A DNA stretch of 28,379 nt from Candidatus Aerophobota bacterium (GTDB lineage Bacteria > Aerophobota > Aerophobia > Aerophobales > B3-G15): contig JAUWZM010000034.1 in the NCBI GenBank assembly GCA_030615365.1, positions 1-28,379 on the forward strand. Reading direction: 5' to 3'. The translations under genes were made by a program, and so were the position numbers. Below, in pieces: positions 16,071-22,165 of the stretch; within the stretch, counting starts at the first letter, position 1; each line of letters starts with the position of its first letter. The notes beneath the pieces were generated by a model. The model did not search any database. It was not told where the DNA came from and worked only from the letters and a program-made list of their open reading frames with translations.

Positions 16071-17147
16071 TTAAGATGATTTTTCCTCATTTTTCTCAAG
16101 TTTACCTCCTAAAGCTTTGATGAATCTATTCTTTGCTAAATTATAGGCAAAGAACGCTTCCAGGGCATTGACTTTTGCCTGAGTGAGGTTAATCTGAGAA
16201 TTTAAAAGCTCCGTTGTAGTGATAATTCCTGCTTTATATTGGATCTGGGAAATTCTGTAATTTTCTTCTTTTTCTTCCTCTCTCTTTCTTGATATTTCTA
16301 CATTTTCCTTCCTCACGTTTAGCTGGAGAAATGAGGTGGTGATTTCAATACGGATTTGCTTTTTTATCTTATCCAGGTTTATCTGTTTTGTCTTGAGTTC
16401 TATTTCTGCTTTATTTTGCTCAATCTCAGAGGTATACTCGTTTTGCTTAAGGCTTAATTTAAGCCCGGCAAGTTCAACATCATCCTGAGCCTGGATGATC
16501 TCATATCTATCCTGAAGGGCTTTTTCGATACTTTCCTCAAGAGCTATCTGAAAAGAATCAAAGGAAAAACTATCAGTGAGCTTAACAGAGATGTCTATTG
16601 GTAGACCCAATGCATAGTTGAGGTTGATTTTAGCAACAACAAGATCATTCTCGGCCTGGGTTAAGCTGAGTTGGGCTGAGGAAAATCCTGTTTCAGCCTG
16701 CATAACATCCAGTTCATTCGCATCACCTAAGGAAAATTTATTCTTTACCATCTGCAGATTTTCACTGGCCTGCTCAACGGAGATCTGTTCAATCTCTACT
16801 TTTCTTATTACTTTTAAAACTTCAAAATACCTGTTGGGAATCTCCTCAAGGATTAACTGTTTCTTCTTTTCCTGAAAATTATCTCTGGCTTTTTTTAGAC
16901 TAAGCTCAGAGGTTTTCAGGGTGATGATGGATGTTCTGAGGAGATTATTTGCCTTGGCCTCTTCATATTCTGCTTCTCTAAGCTCTAAGCTATAACCTAC
17001 TTGTTTTAGGTCAAGATTATTCTCTAAAGCCATTTCAATGCTTTTGGCTAAACTCAGCTCCTTCACTTCAGCCCCTTGAGCAAAACAGCTAAATGAAAAT
17101 AAACTAATTAACCCTATTACCATACCAAAAACTAACACCTTTCTCAT
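16071..17147 (-). CDS. TolC-like protein lacking the beta-barrel segments
   Basis: 358 residues with an AAGGAGAG site before the ATG and a signal peptide (VLVFGMVIGLISLFSF, cleavage near CFA-Q). The TolC-type helices are recognisable: ALENNLDLKQ near 41-50, the long NLQMVKNKFSLGDANELDVM helix, ALQDRYEIIQ in the second half and the final NRFIKALGGKL. Where the complete paralog has strand pairs, this one runs from helix to helix through short linkers (around 66-78 and 230-245), and no P.l.l.g.y strand motif is present in either half. It is about 100 residues shorter than its neighbour. It is first in the export operon. It may form a periplasmic helical assembly or pair with the full channel. 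The frame is intact, so decay by mutation is not evident. Confidence 0.8.
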   Translation of the reverse strand: MRKVLVFGMVIGLISLFSFSCFAQGAEVKELSLAKSIEMALENNLDLKQVGYSLELREAEYEEAKANNLLRTSIITLKTSELSLKKARDNFQEKKKQLILEEIPNRYFEVLKVIRKVEIEQISVEQASENLQMVKNKFSLGDANELDVMQAETGFSSAQLSLTQAENDLVVAKINLNYALGLPIDISVKLTDSFSFDSFQIALEESIEKALQDRYEIIQAQDDVELAGLKLSLKQNEYTSEIEQNKAEIELKTKQINLDKIKKQIRIEITTSFLQLNVRKENVEISRKREEEKEENYRISQIQYKAGIITTTELLNSQINLTQAKVNALEAFFAYNLAKNRFIKALGGKLEKNEEKSS

Positions 17148-17187
17148 TTTTCTTCTCTCCTTGTTTTAAAATTTTTTGTCAAAACTT

Positions 17188-17297
17188 AACCACAGGGGGC
17201 ATAAGTAACTGTAATAAGTAACGAGTGATACGTAATAAGGTTTTTTACATATTACATCTCATTACTTGCCTTTCCTCATAATGCACTCTGTAGTTTA
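17188..17297. repeat. Degraded inverted repeat upstream of the export operon
   Basis: The left arm AACCACAGGGGGCATAA (17188-17204) faces the right arm ending TGCACTCTGTAGTTT (17283-17297). Between them is a nested imperfect repeat of AAGTAACGAGTGATACGTAA and its inverse, ending ATTACTTG. The left flank (caaaacttaacc) is shared with the repeat at 23087-23139, and both sit in the 5' leader of minus-strand genes for exported proteins. Confidence 0.5.
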
Positions 17298-17413
17298 ATT
17301 TTCTAAACATTATATAAAATAGCTCTACCTTGTAAAGGGAACGTAATGGATTATTTTCAATAACGGGCTTTGTGGTATCCCACGAATAGCCAACATCCTC
17401 TGTATCCCTCAAA

Positions 17414-17471
17414 TGTAGCTCAGGCATTTAGGACTGATAAATTTCAAGCAGACCTGAAGGTCTGCGCTACA
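17414..17471. repeat. REP-like unit with an 8-bp perfect stem
   Basis: TGTAGC (17414-17419) and GCTACA (17466-17471) form the outer inverted ends. Just before the right end, GCAGACCT (17448-17455) pairs perfectly with AGGTCTGC (17458-17465) over a two-base loop. The design, a hairpin next to GCTAC, is the same as at 537-541 and 5284-5329, but the stem sequence differs. Confidence 0.65.
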
Positions 17472-17608
17472 TTATACGCTATACGCTTTATGAAAGAAAA
17501 AATATCAGCATCCATCTGTGCCTGAATGATTATCAAAATACTAATATGAAACTTAGACATCCAGAAACATAAAAAGTTTCATAAAGGTTAAATATTCCTC
17601 TACTCAGT

Positions 17609-17659
17609 GACTTGTAAAATAGACAAAAGACTTGCTAAGAGGTATTTCCCCTGTATAAT
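17609..17659 (+). promoter_or_regulatory. Promoter of the truncated AbrB-type gene (copy 1)
   Basis: TTGCTA (17632-17637) and TATAAT (17654-17659) are 16 bases apart. The 27 bases at 17609-17635 contain GACTTG twice and match 18560-18586 at all but one position. The same promoter therefore drives both antitoxin copies. The duplicated GACTTG could be an operator half-site, which is inferred. Confidence 0.6.
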
Positions 17660-17679
17660 TAAAATCAGAGGTGATAAAG

Positions 17680-17793
17680 ATGCAAACTACTGCATCTAAG
17701 AAAGGCCAAACAGTCATCCCTGCTCAGATCCGGCAAAAGTATGATATTGGGGGTCAAAAGCTAATCTGTTACGAAAATAGAAGAAAAGTTTAG
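17680..17793 (+). pseudogene. Truncated AbrB/SpoVT-type antitoxin copy
   Basis: The ATG at 17680 has a Shine-Dalgarno (AGAGGTGA) and encodes MQTTASKKGQTVIPAQIR before running to an early stop after 37 residues. The first 24 residues match the intact antitoxin at 18630 (MQTTVSKRGQTAIPAEVR), the swapped-hairpin DNA-binding part. After IGG the frame diverges; shifting it by one base would restore a QA-like match, so a small indel is the likely cause. No toxin gene follows directly. It is a decayed duplicate, or possibly a DNA-binding-only fragment able to act on the shared promoter. Confidence 0.7.
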
Positions 17794-17802
17794 AGCCAGG
17801 TA

Positions 17803-17844
17803 TTGACAATGGCATAATTATATGTTATACTATTGGTATAACAT
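17803..17844 (+). promoter_or_regulatory. sigma70-type promoter with overlapping operator palindrome for the MazEF-type pair
   Basis: TTGACA (17803-17808) and TATACT (17826-17831) are 17 bases apart, a near-ideal promoter. A perfect palindrome, ATGTTATAC (17822-17830), five bases, then GTATAACAT (17836-17844), covers the -10 element and the start region. This fits autorepression by the ribbon-helix-helix antitoxin encoded 15 bases downstream. Confidence 0.75.
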
Positions 17845-17858
17845 TATAGGAGGATGCC

Positions 17859-18107
17859 GTGAAAACAGCAATATCAATTCCTGATGGCCTGTTCGCAACG
17901 GTGGAAGAGATGTCTAAAAAATTAAATATCTCTCGCAGCCAATTCTTTGTTGAGGCGGCAAAAGACTACATTACCAGGCAAAAAAACAAGGAGCTATTTG
18001 AGACTCTGAATGAGGTATACTCGGAGATCGATGCAAAACAAGAAGTAGAGCTAAGAAAACAAGCCAAGAAACATTATTCTGAATTGCTGGAAGTTGAAAG
18101 ATGGTAA
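17859..18107 (+). CDS. Ribbon-helix-helix antitoxin of a MazEF-type system
   Basis: 82 residues from a GTG start with ATAGGAGG at 17846-17853. The N-terminal strand and two helices (KTAISIPDGLFATVEEMSKK, then LNISRSQFFVEAAKDYI) are the CopG/MetJ-type ribbon-helix-helix fold used by MazE-like antitoxins, and the charged C-terminal tail would neutralise the toxin. The gene overlaps the toxin gene by seven bases, indicating translational coupling. It is expected to bind the palindrome at 17822-17844 and repress its own promoter, more strongly in complex with the toxin. Confidence 0.85.
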   Translation: MKTAISIPDGLFATVEEMSKKLNISRSQFFVEAAKDYITRQKNKELFETLNEVYSEIDAKQEVELRKQAKKHYSELLEVERW

Positions 18108-18457
18108 TCAATCAAGGGGATATATTCTGGATTGAGTTGGGAATTCCATCAGGTTCTTCTCCTGGCTATAGACATCCCCATGTTGTAATTCAAAATAACC
18201 TGTTTAATAAGAGCAAAATCAATACGGTTGTAGCTTGTGCTTTGACCTCAAATCTAAAGCGAGCAAAAACCCCGGGAAATGTCCTCTTGTCGCAAGGTGA
18301 GGCGAATTTAAAAAAGGAAAGCGTGGTAAATGTATCCCAAATTATTACTGTAGATAAAGCAGATTTAGTTGAAAAAATAGGTACATTATCATCAAAGCGA
18401 GTGCGTCAAATCTTGGGAGGCATCAGACTATTAACTGAGCCGAGGGACATAAGGTAA
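18101..18457 (+). CDS. MazF/PemK-family endoribonuclease toxin
   Basis: 118 residues, the usual length for the family. It opens with INQGDIFWIELG, the conserved N-terminal strand, then YRHPHVVIQNN, TVVACALTS and PGNVLLS, matching the core pattern of MazF mRNA interferases. Arg24 and Thr49/Ser50 stand where the family's catalytic Arg and Thr/Ser lie. The usual RP dipeptide reads RHP. The protein would cleave single-stranded mRNA at short sequences when the antitoxin is degraded. It overlaps its antitoxin gene. Confidence 0.88.
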   Translation: MVINQGDIFWIELGIPSGSSPGYRHPHVVIQNNLFNKSKINTVVACALTSNLKRAKTPGNVLLSQGEANLKKESVVNVSQIITVDKADLVEKIGTLSSKRVRQILGGIRLLTEPRDIR

Positions 18458-18459
18458 GA

Positions 18460-18485
18460 GAAGAGGAACCAATTTCAATGAAATT
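18460..18485 (+). other. 26-base scar identical to the 3' part of the downstream hicB-like gene
   Basis: Positions 18460-18485 are identical to 19474-19499, inside the HicB-like gene, and would encode E-E-E-P-I-S-M-K-F in the same register. They begin two bases after the MazF-like stop and are followed by unrelated sequence. This looks like the end of a lost hicB copy or a recombination joint between toxin-antitoxin modules. Confidence 0.6.
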
Positions 18486-18559
18486 CATCTCTTACTGCAA
18501 CAGCAATTGGAACAGATGTGTTGAAAGAAAAATTATGAGGACGTGTTTGGGGAAATGAC

Positions 18560-18610
18560 GACTTGTAAAATAAACAAAAGACTTGCCAATATTTATTTTT
18601 CTTGTATAAT
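18560..18610 (+). promoter_or_regulatory. Promoter of the AbrB-VapC pair (copy 2)
   Basis: TTGCCA (18583-18588) and TATAAT (18605-18610) are 16 bases apart. The upstream block with two GACTTG motifs (18560-18586) is nearly identical to 17609-17635. A strong Shine-Dalgarno (TGGAGGTGA) follows at 18616-18624. Confidence 0.65.
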
Positions 18611-18629
18611 TAAACTGGAGGTGATAAAA

Positions 18630-18875
18630 ATGCAAACTACTGTATCTAAGAGGGGTCAAACAGCTATTCCTGCTGAGGTTCGAAAAAAGCATAATATTGG
18701 GCCACAAGCTAAGTTAGAGTGGATAGATGAAGCAGGGATAATCACGGTGATTCCTATTCCAAAAGATTCTATATCACATTATAGAGGAAGAGCGAAGGGA
18801 GAGAAATTATTAGAAAAACTTCTTCGGGAAAGGAAAAAACAAAGAAAATTAGAAAGGAAGCGAGATGGAGAATAA
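18630..18875 (+). CDS. AbrB/SpoVT-type antitoxin (VapB-like)
   Basis: The start at 18630 is chosen because TGGAGGTGA lies just upstream and the promoter -10 ends at 18610; an earlier in-frame start at 18543 would place the promoter within the gene. The 81-residue product has the swapped-hairpin AbrB fold (TTVSKRGQTAIPAEVRKKH, then AKLEWIDEAGIITVIP) and a very basic C-terminal helix (LLRERKKQRKLERK) likely to contact the toxin. It overlaps the PIN toxin gene by 11 bases. Autoregulation at the doubled GACTTG site is inferred. Confidence 0.88.
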   Translation: MQTTVSKRGQTAIPAEVRKKHNIGPQAKLEWIDEAGIITVIPIPKDSISHYRGRAKGEKLLEKLLRERKKQRKLERKRDGE

Positions 18876-19284
18876 ATCTATTAGATATGTTTTAGATACC
18901 TCAGCCTTACTCGCTCTTCGGGAAGACGAGATGGGAGCAAGTGAAGTGGAAAAGATATTAAGGAAAGGAGAAAAAGGTGAGTGTGAAGTTTACCTCTCCT
19001 TTATGACCTTAATGGAATTGTGCTACCGCTTATGGCAAGACAAAGGCGAGCAGTTTGCTAAAGAAATTCTTGCGGAAACAAGGGCCTTGTCTATTCAGGA
19101 AATAAGAGAAGAAAATGATTTGCTTATTAAGGCATCTCGAGTTAAAGCTACCTTTAGCCTTTCGGTAGCTGATTCCTGGATTATAGCAACTGCTTGGCAG
19201 AAAAAAGCTAAGTTAGTTCACAAAGATCCAGAGTTTGAACAAGTAAAGCAAATAGTAGAATTGGTATCCCTCCCCTATAAATAG
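18865..19284 (+). CDS. PIN-domain ribonuclease toxin (VapC family)
   Basis: 139 residues with the PIN acidic set: Asp11 in YVLDTSALLAL, Glu51 in TLMELCYRL, Asp103 in SVADSWIIATA and Asp121 in VHKDPEF. These coordinate the metal ions of VapC-type RNases, many of which cut tRNA or rRNA. All four are present, so it should be active. It is translationally coupled to the AbrB-type antitoxin by an 11-base overlap. Confidence 0.88.
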   Translation: MENKSIRYVLDTSALLALREDEMGASEVEKILRKGEKGECEVYLSFMTLMELCYRLWQDKGEQFAKEILAETRALSIQEIREENDLLIKASRVKATFSLSVADSWIIATAWQKKAKLVHKDPEFEQVKQIVELVSLPYK

Positions 19285-19305
19285 GTATAAAAGGAGGAAA
19301 AATAA

Positions 19306-19533
19306 ATGGAGAAAACAAAAGAAAAGCATTATAACTTCACTGTTCTGTTTGAGCAAGATGAAAATGGATACTATGTTGCTACAGTTCCGGCTTTAAAGAG
19401 CTGTTATACCCAAGCCAAAACCCTTGAGGAACTTTATCCAAGAATTAAGGAAGTAATTGAACTTTGTCTGGAGGAAGAGGAACCAATTTCAATGAAATTT
19501 ATAGGCGTTCAACAACTTGAAGTTGGAACTTAG
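19306..19533 (+). CDS. HicB-family antitoxin
   Basis: 75 residues with AAAGGAGG just upstream. The sequence FTVLFEQDENGYYVATVPAL then KSCYTQAKTLEELYPRIKEV is the partially degenerate RNase H-like fold of HicB. There is no C-terminal DNA-binding domain, so this is the short type. It lies 21 bases after the PIN toxin gene and eight bases before hicA, in the less common HicB-first order. Regulation of the pair is unclear; it may share the AbrB-type promoter. Confidence 0.85.
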   Translation: MEKTKEKHYNFTVLFEQDENGYYVATVPALKSCYTQAKTLEELYPRIKEVIELCLEEEEPISMKFIGVQQLEVGT

Positions 19534-19541
19534 GATAGCTT

Positions 19542-19775
19542 ATGCATAGAATATCAACAATTAAAGCTAAATTAATGATTAAGTTCCTTGAGAATTTAGG
19601 ATTTGAACAAGTAAGGCAGAAAGGAAGTCATAAATTTTTTAGACATCCTGATGGAAGAACAGCAACTGTTCCAGATCACAAGGGTGAGGATTTGGGTCGT
19701 GGAATAACCAATAAAATATTAAAAGATGCCGAGGCTACACGAGAGAACTTTGTTAAGTGGTATCAAAAATTATGA
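19542..19775 (+). CDS. HicA-family mRNA interferase toxin
   Basis: 77 residues with the double-stranded-RNA-binding-like HicA fold. The hallmark GSHKFFRHPDGR gives the catalytic His30, followed by ATVPDHKGEDLGRGITNKIL. The family length is 60-80 residues. HicA cleaves mRNA and is held by HicB, encoded immediately upstream. The ribosome binding site is weak (AGGATA), which fits translation coupled to hicB. Confidence 0.9.
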   Translation: MHRISTIKAKLMIKFLENLGFEQVRQKGSHKFFRHPDGRTATVPDHKGEDLGRGITNKILKDAEATRENFVKWYQKL

Positions 19776-19814
19776 ACTGAAACATATTTTAAAGTATAAT
19801 AAGGATAATAACTT

Positions 19815-19979
19815 ATGGGTATACTACAGCAACAAATACTCCCACCAAAAGAAATCATTAAGTTATTTAATACAAAGAAAATCGACAAAGAATGGTCCTT
19901 TATAGGATATAAACCTTCGGATACTGCTAAATGGAGCCATGGTCATATCATTGAAGAGATACGGAAACAAAAGGCATAA
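19815..19979 (+). pseudogene. Short ORF, probable N-terminal remnant of a DNA methyltransferase
   Basis: 54 codons with AAGGAT upstream: it starts MGILQQQILPPKEIIKLF and includes YKPSDTAKWSHG. From memory, N6/N4 DNA methyltransferases of some type II systems open with a similar stretch (a TxxxTHxxHxYPAKFIP-type motif), but here WSHGH runs into an unrelated end and a stop. A deletion fusing the first 45 or so codons to other sequence would explain this. It lies between hicA and the intact methyltransferase gene. The assignment is tentative. Confidence 0.4.
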
Positions 19980-20031
19980 TGTTTAGTTCAATAAATGTCG
20001 TAAATGTAGAAAAAGAATAGGAGGGTTAATT

Positions 20032-21048
20032 ATGGAGGATAAAGCCATATATACTACAAAAGAAGCCGCTAACTATCTTGGAGTAAGTCCATCTACTATC
20101 TACCGTATGGAAAAACGTGGTTTGCTTTCTCCGGTAAAAACTTCAGGAAAACAAAGGCGATTCAGCCAAAAAAATCTCGAAGGATGTTTAAAAAAATCTC
20201 GAGGCGTTGAAACTCCTATAATAAGAGAAATACCAGATCGCTATGAAATTACAGCTATCACTAAACCCTATTTTCAAGATACAACAATATGTATCTACAA
20301 TGTTGATATTTTAAGAGCAGATTGCATTAAAGAAAAAACAATTGATTTGATTGTTACCTCTCCCCCGTATAATGTGGGTATTAAGTACAATTCTCACGAT
20401 GATAAAATGTCCTATAAAAATTATTTATCTTTCACAAAAGAGTGGCTTACCAAATGCTATAGAACAGTAAAAGATGATGGAAGATTTTGCTTAAATATAC
20501 CGTTAGATAAAAACAAAGGTGGCCAACAGAGTGTAGGGGCAGATTTAACAACAATTGCCAAAGAGGTAGGTTTTAAATATCATTCCACTATAATATGGAA
20601 TGAAGGAAATATCTCCAGAAGAACAGCATGGGGATCATGGCTTTCTGCTTCTGCTCCTTATGTTATTGCTCCAGTAGAATTAATTGTTATTTTATATAAA
20701 AAAAACTGGAAAAAAACAAGCGGCAGCAAAAAATCTGATATAAGTAAAAAAGAATTCATGGAATGGACAAATGGACTATGGACATTTTCAGGAGAAAGCA
20801 AGAGAAAAGTTGGACATCCTACTCCATTTCCTATAGAGCTGCCAAGAAGATGCATAAAGTTATTTAGCTTTATGGGAGATACGATTTTAGATCCTTTTAT
20901 GGGAAGCGGAACAAGTTTAATTGCTGCTTATCTAAATAATAGAAAGGCGATAGGCATTGAGATTGACAGAACTTACTGTAAACTTGCAAGAAAAAGATTA
21001 ATTGTAGAGGCAAAAATAAATGAGGGAAGGCTATTTGTAGAGGTATAA
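20032..21048 (+). CDS. DNA methyltransferase with N-terminal MerR/excisionase-type HTH domain
   Basis: 338 residues, start supported by ATAGGAGGG. Residues 1-55 are a helix-turn-helix of the excisionase/MerR kind (YTTKEAANYLGVSPSTIYR, then GKQRRFSQKNLE). From about 70 it is an N6_N4-type methyltransferase in beta-class order: catalytic motif IV TSPPYN at 109-114 comes before the S-adenosylmethionine motif I DPFMGSGTS at 287-295. The SPPY form occurs in both N4-cytosine and N6-adenine enzymes, so the base is undecided. The HNH nuclease gene begins one base after its stop, pointing to a type II restriction-modification pair. The HTH may let the enzyme regulate its own operon or add DNA contacts. 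Confidence 0.85.
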   Translation: MEDKAIYTTKEAANYLGVSPSTIYRMEKRGLLSPVKTSGKQRRFSQKNLEGCLKKSRGVETPIIREIPDRYEITAITKPYFQDTTICIYNVDILRADCIKEKTIDLIVTSPPYNVGIKYNSHDDKMSYKNYLSFTKEWLTKCYRTVKDDGRFCLNIPLDKNKGGQQSVGADLTTIAKEVGFKYHSTIIWNEGNISRRTAWGSWLSASAPYVIAPVELIVILYKKNWKKTSGSKKSDISKKEFMEWTNGLWTFSGESKRKVGHPTPFPIELPRRCIKLFSFMGDTILDPFMGSGTSLIAAYLNNRKAIGIEIDRTYCKLARKRLIVEAKINEGRLFVEV

Positions 21049-21049
21049 A

Positions 21050-21640
21050 ATGAAAAAATCTAAAACCATAAGTGAGTTAATTATGGAATATTTTATGGAG
21101 CATCCCAATAAAGATATACCACATGGTCCTGTTGTTGATTGGATGACAGAACAGTGGCTAAAAGATCATGAGACACCACCACGAGACCCCTGGAGAGCTA
21201 TAAGAAAACTACATCAGGAAGGAAAACTTATAAAAGTAAGAAAAGGAGTGTATAAATACGATCCTGCCTATGTTCATAAAATTGATTTATGGGATTTTCC
21301 TCTCAATATTAAGAAAGCTATATTGAAAAGAGATGGCTATCGTTGTGTAGTTTGTGGAAAAGGCATAGAGAATGGGATTGAGTTGGTAGTTGATCATATT
21401 AAGCCGAAAGATAAAGGTGGAACAAATGATATTAATAACGGACAAGCTCTTTGCATGGAACACAATTTGATGAAAAAGAACTATTTACAGACTGAAACAG
21501 GAAAAAGGTACTTTATCAAAATTTATGAAAAAGCCGTTGCCAATAATGATGAAAGAATGATTGGATTTTGCAAAGCAGTATTTGATGCTTATGATGAGTT
21601 TGGAATTAATGGACATATATCAAGACCAAATGGAAAGTAA
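21050..21640 (+). CDS. HNH endonuclease, likely restriction partner of the methyltransferase
   Basis: 196 residues. Residues 1-75 resemble a winged-helix unit (DPWRAIRKLHQEGKLIKVRK). The HNH domain follows: CVVCG with Cys99 and Cys102, then VVDHIKPKDKGG with catalytic-type His116, and CMEHN with Cys135 and His138, giving a four-ligand zinc site around the beta-beta-alpha fold. A similar winged-helix plus HNH layout is known in type II restriction enzymes. One base separates it from the methyltransferase gene, so the two are co-translated. All metal-binding positions are intact. Confidence 0.85.
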   Translation: MKKSKTISELIMEYFMEHPNKDIPHGPVVDWMTEQWLKDHETPPRDPWRAIRKLHQEGKLIKVRKGVYKYDPAYVHKIDLWDFPLNIKKAILKRDGYRCVVCGKGIENGIELVVDHIKPKDKGGTNDINNGQALCMEHNLMKKNYLQTETGKRYFIKIYEKAVANNDERMIGFCKAVFDAYDEFGINGHISRPNGK

Positions 21641-21666
21641 TTTGGGTTAATAATAGGAATAGTAAT

Positions 21667-21900
21667 ATGCTCAATAGAGAGGTCATAAAAAAAATTTTGA
21701 ACAGCGAACTTGAGGAGGGTGGGATTAGTATACCAAAGGATATTGCAAAACAAGAACTTATAGAAACATTCTGCAGATATATTGAGGATGATTATTATGA
21801 GTGGCTTAAGGGCAATTTTAAATCCTTTTTCAATTATGGAAATCCTGACTGGAATTGGATTAAAGAGAGGATTGAGCACTATTCAAAAAATAGACCATAG
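21667..21900 (+). CDS. Small acidic protein of unknown function behind the restriction-modification pair
   Basis: 77 residues, 26 bases after the endonuclease gene, with TAGGAAT about nine bases before the ATG. It is acidic and aromatic-rich (CRYIEDDYYEWLKGNFKSFF, then NPDWNWIKERIEHY), looks helical and lacks a signal peptide. I do not recognise a family. After its TAG stop the same frame stays open for another 40 codons or so (PSYEKHLKQRRENLLQLDSN) before a TGA, so it may once have been longer or fused. The position suggests a part in the restriction-modification unit. Confidence 0.55.
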   Translation: MLNREVIKKILNSELEEGGISIPKDIAKQELIETFCRYIEDDYYEWLKGNFKSFFNYGNPDWNWIKERIEHYSKNRP

Positions 21901-22131
21901 AGCCTTCCCAAACCAAGTTATGAAAAACACCTCAAGCAAAGAAGAGAAAATTTACTCCAGTTGGATTCAAACTATACTTCATATTGGAGCGATACTTCAA
22001 ACCTGTCGATACTATCTGCGTGACCAGACATAATCAGACTTCTAATACAGATGTCTGGCACTGCAGAGCGAAGAAATACAACTTCTATCTAAGAGGATTC
22101 AAGCATCTGTTAATAATGCAAAAAATAAGTG
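21901..22131. other. Decayed spacer after the restriction-modification genes
   Basis: About 40 codons continue in frame from the preceding gene and then stop codons become frequent in all frames. An 83-codon plus-strand frame (21782-22033) overlaps the previous gene out of frame and has no ribosome binding site. A weak inverted repeat, CCAGACA (22024-22030) with TGTCTGG (22052-22058), is present. Nothing else is supportable. Confidence 0.5.
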
Positions 22132-22161
22132 ATACTTTCTCCTGTTGAAAGTGTTATTTTT
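22132..22161. terminator. Bidirectional intrinsic terminator-like hairpin
   Basis: ATACTTTC (22132-22139) pairs with GAAAGTGT (22147-22154), including one wobble, around a seven-base loop. On the plus strand TTATTTTT follows. On the minus strand the stem is followed by the complement of AAAAAATAAG (22120-22129), also a T-run. It lies between the convergent restriction-modification genes and the LamG-like gene. Confidence 0.65.
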
Positions 22162-22165
22162 GGTA

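Larger units (their letters stand above)
17148..17608. other. Gene-free divergent region rich in repeats
   Basis: This stretch separates the minus-strand export operon from the plus-strand toxin-antitoxin island. It contains a degraded inverted repeat (17188-17297) and a REP-like unit (17414-17471). A 60-codon minus-strand frame at 17245-17427 lies wholly in these repeats and has no ribosome binding site. The export operon promoter should be here, but I cannot single one out. Confidence 0.65.

Noticed and set aside
17245..17427. 60-codon minus-strand ORF
   Set aside because: It lies wholly inside the repeat-filled divergent region with no Shine-Dalgarno and no recognisable domain.
18543..18629. 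Upstream extension of the AbrB-type antitoxin
   Set aside because: It contains the promoter -35 and -10, and the strong Shine-Dalgarno belongs to the ATG at 18630.
21782..22033. 83-codon plus-strand ORF after the endonuclease gene
   Set aside because: It overlaps the 77-residue gene out of frame, has no ribosome binding site and runs into decayed spacer.
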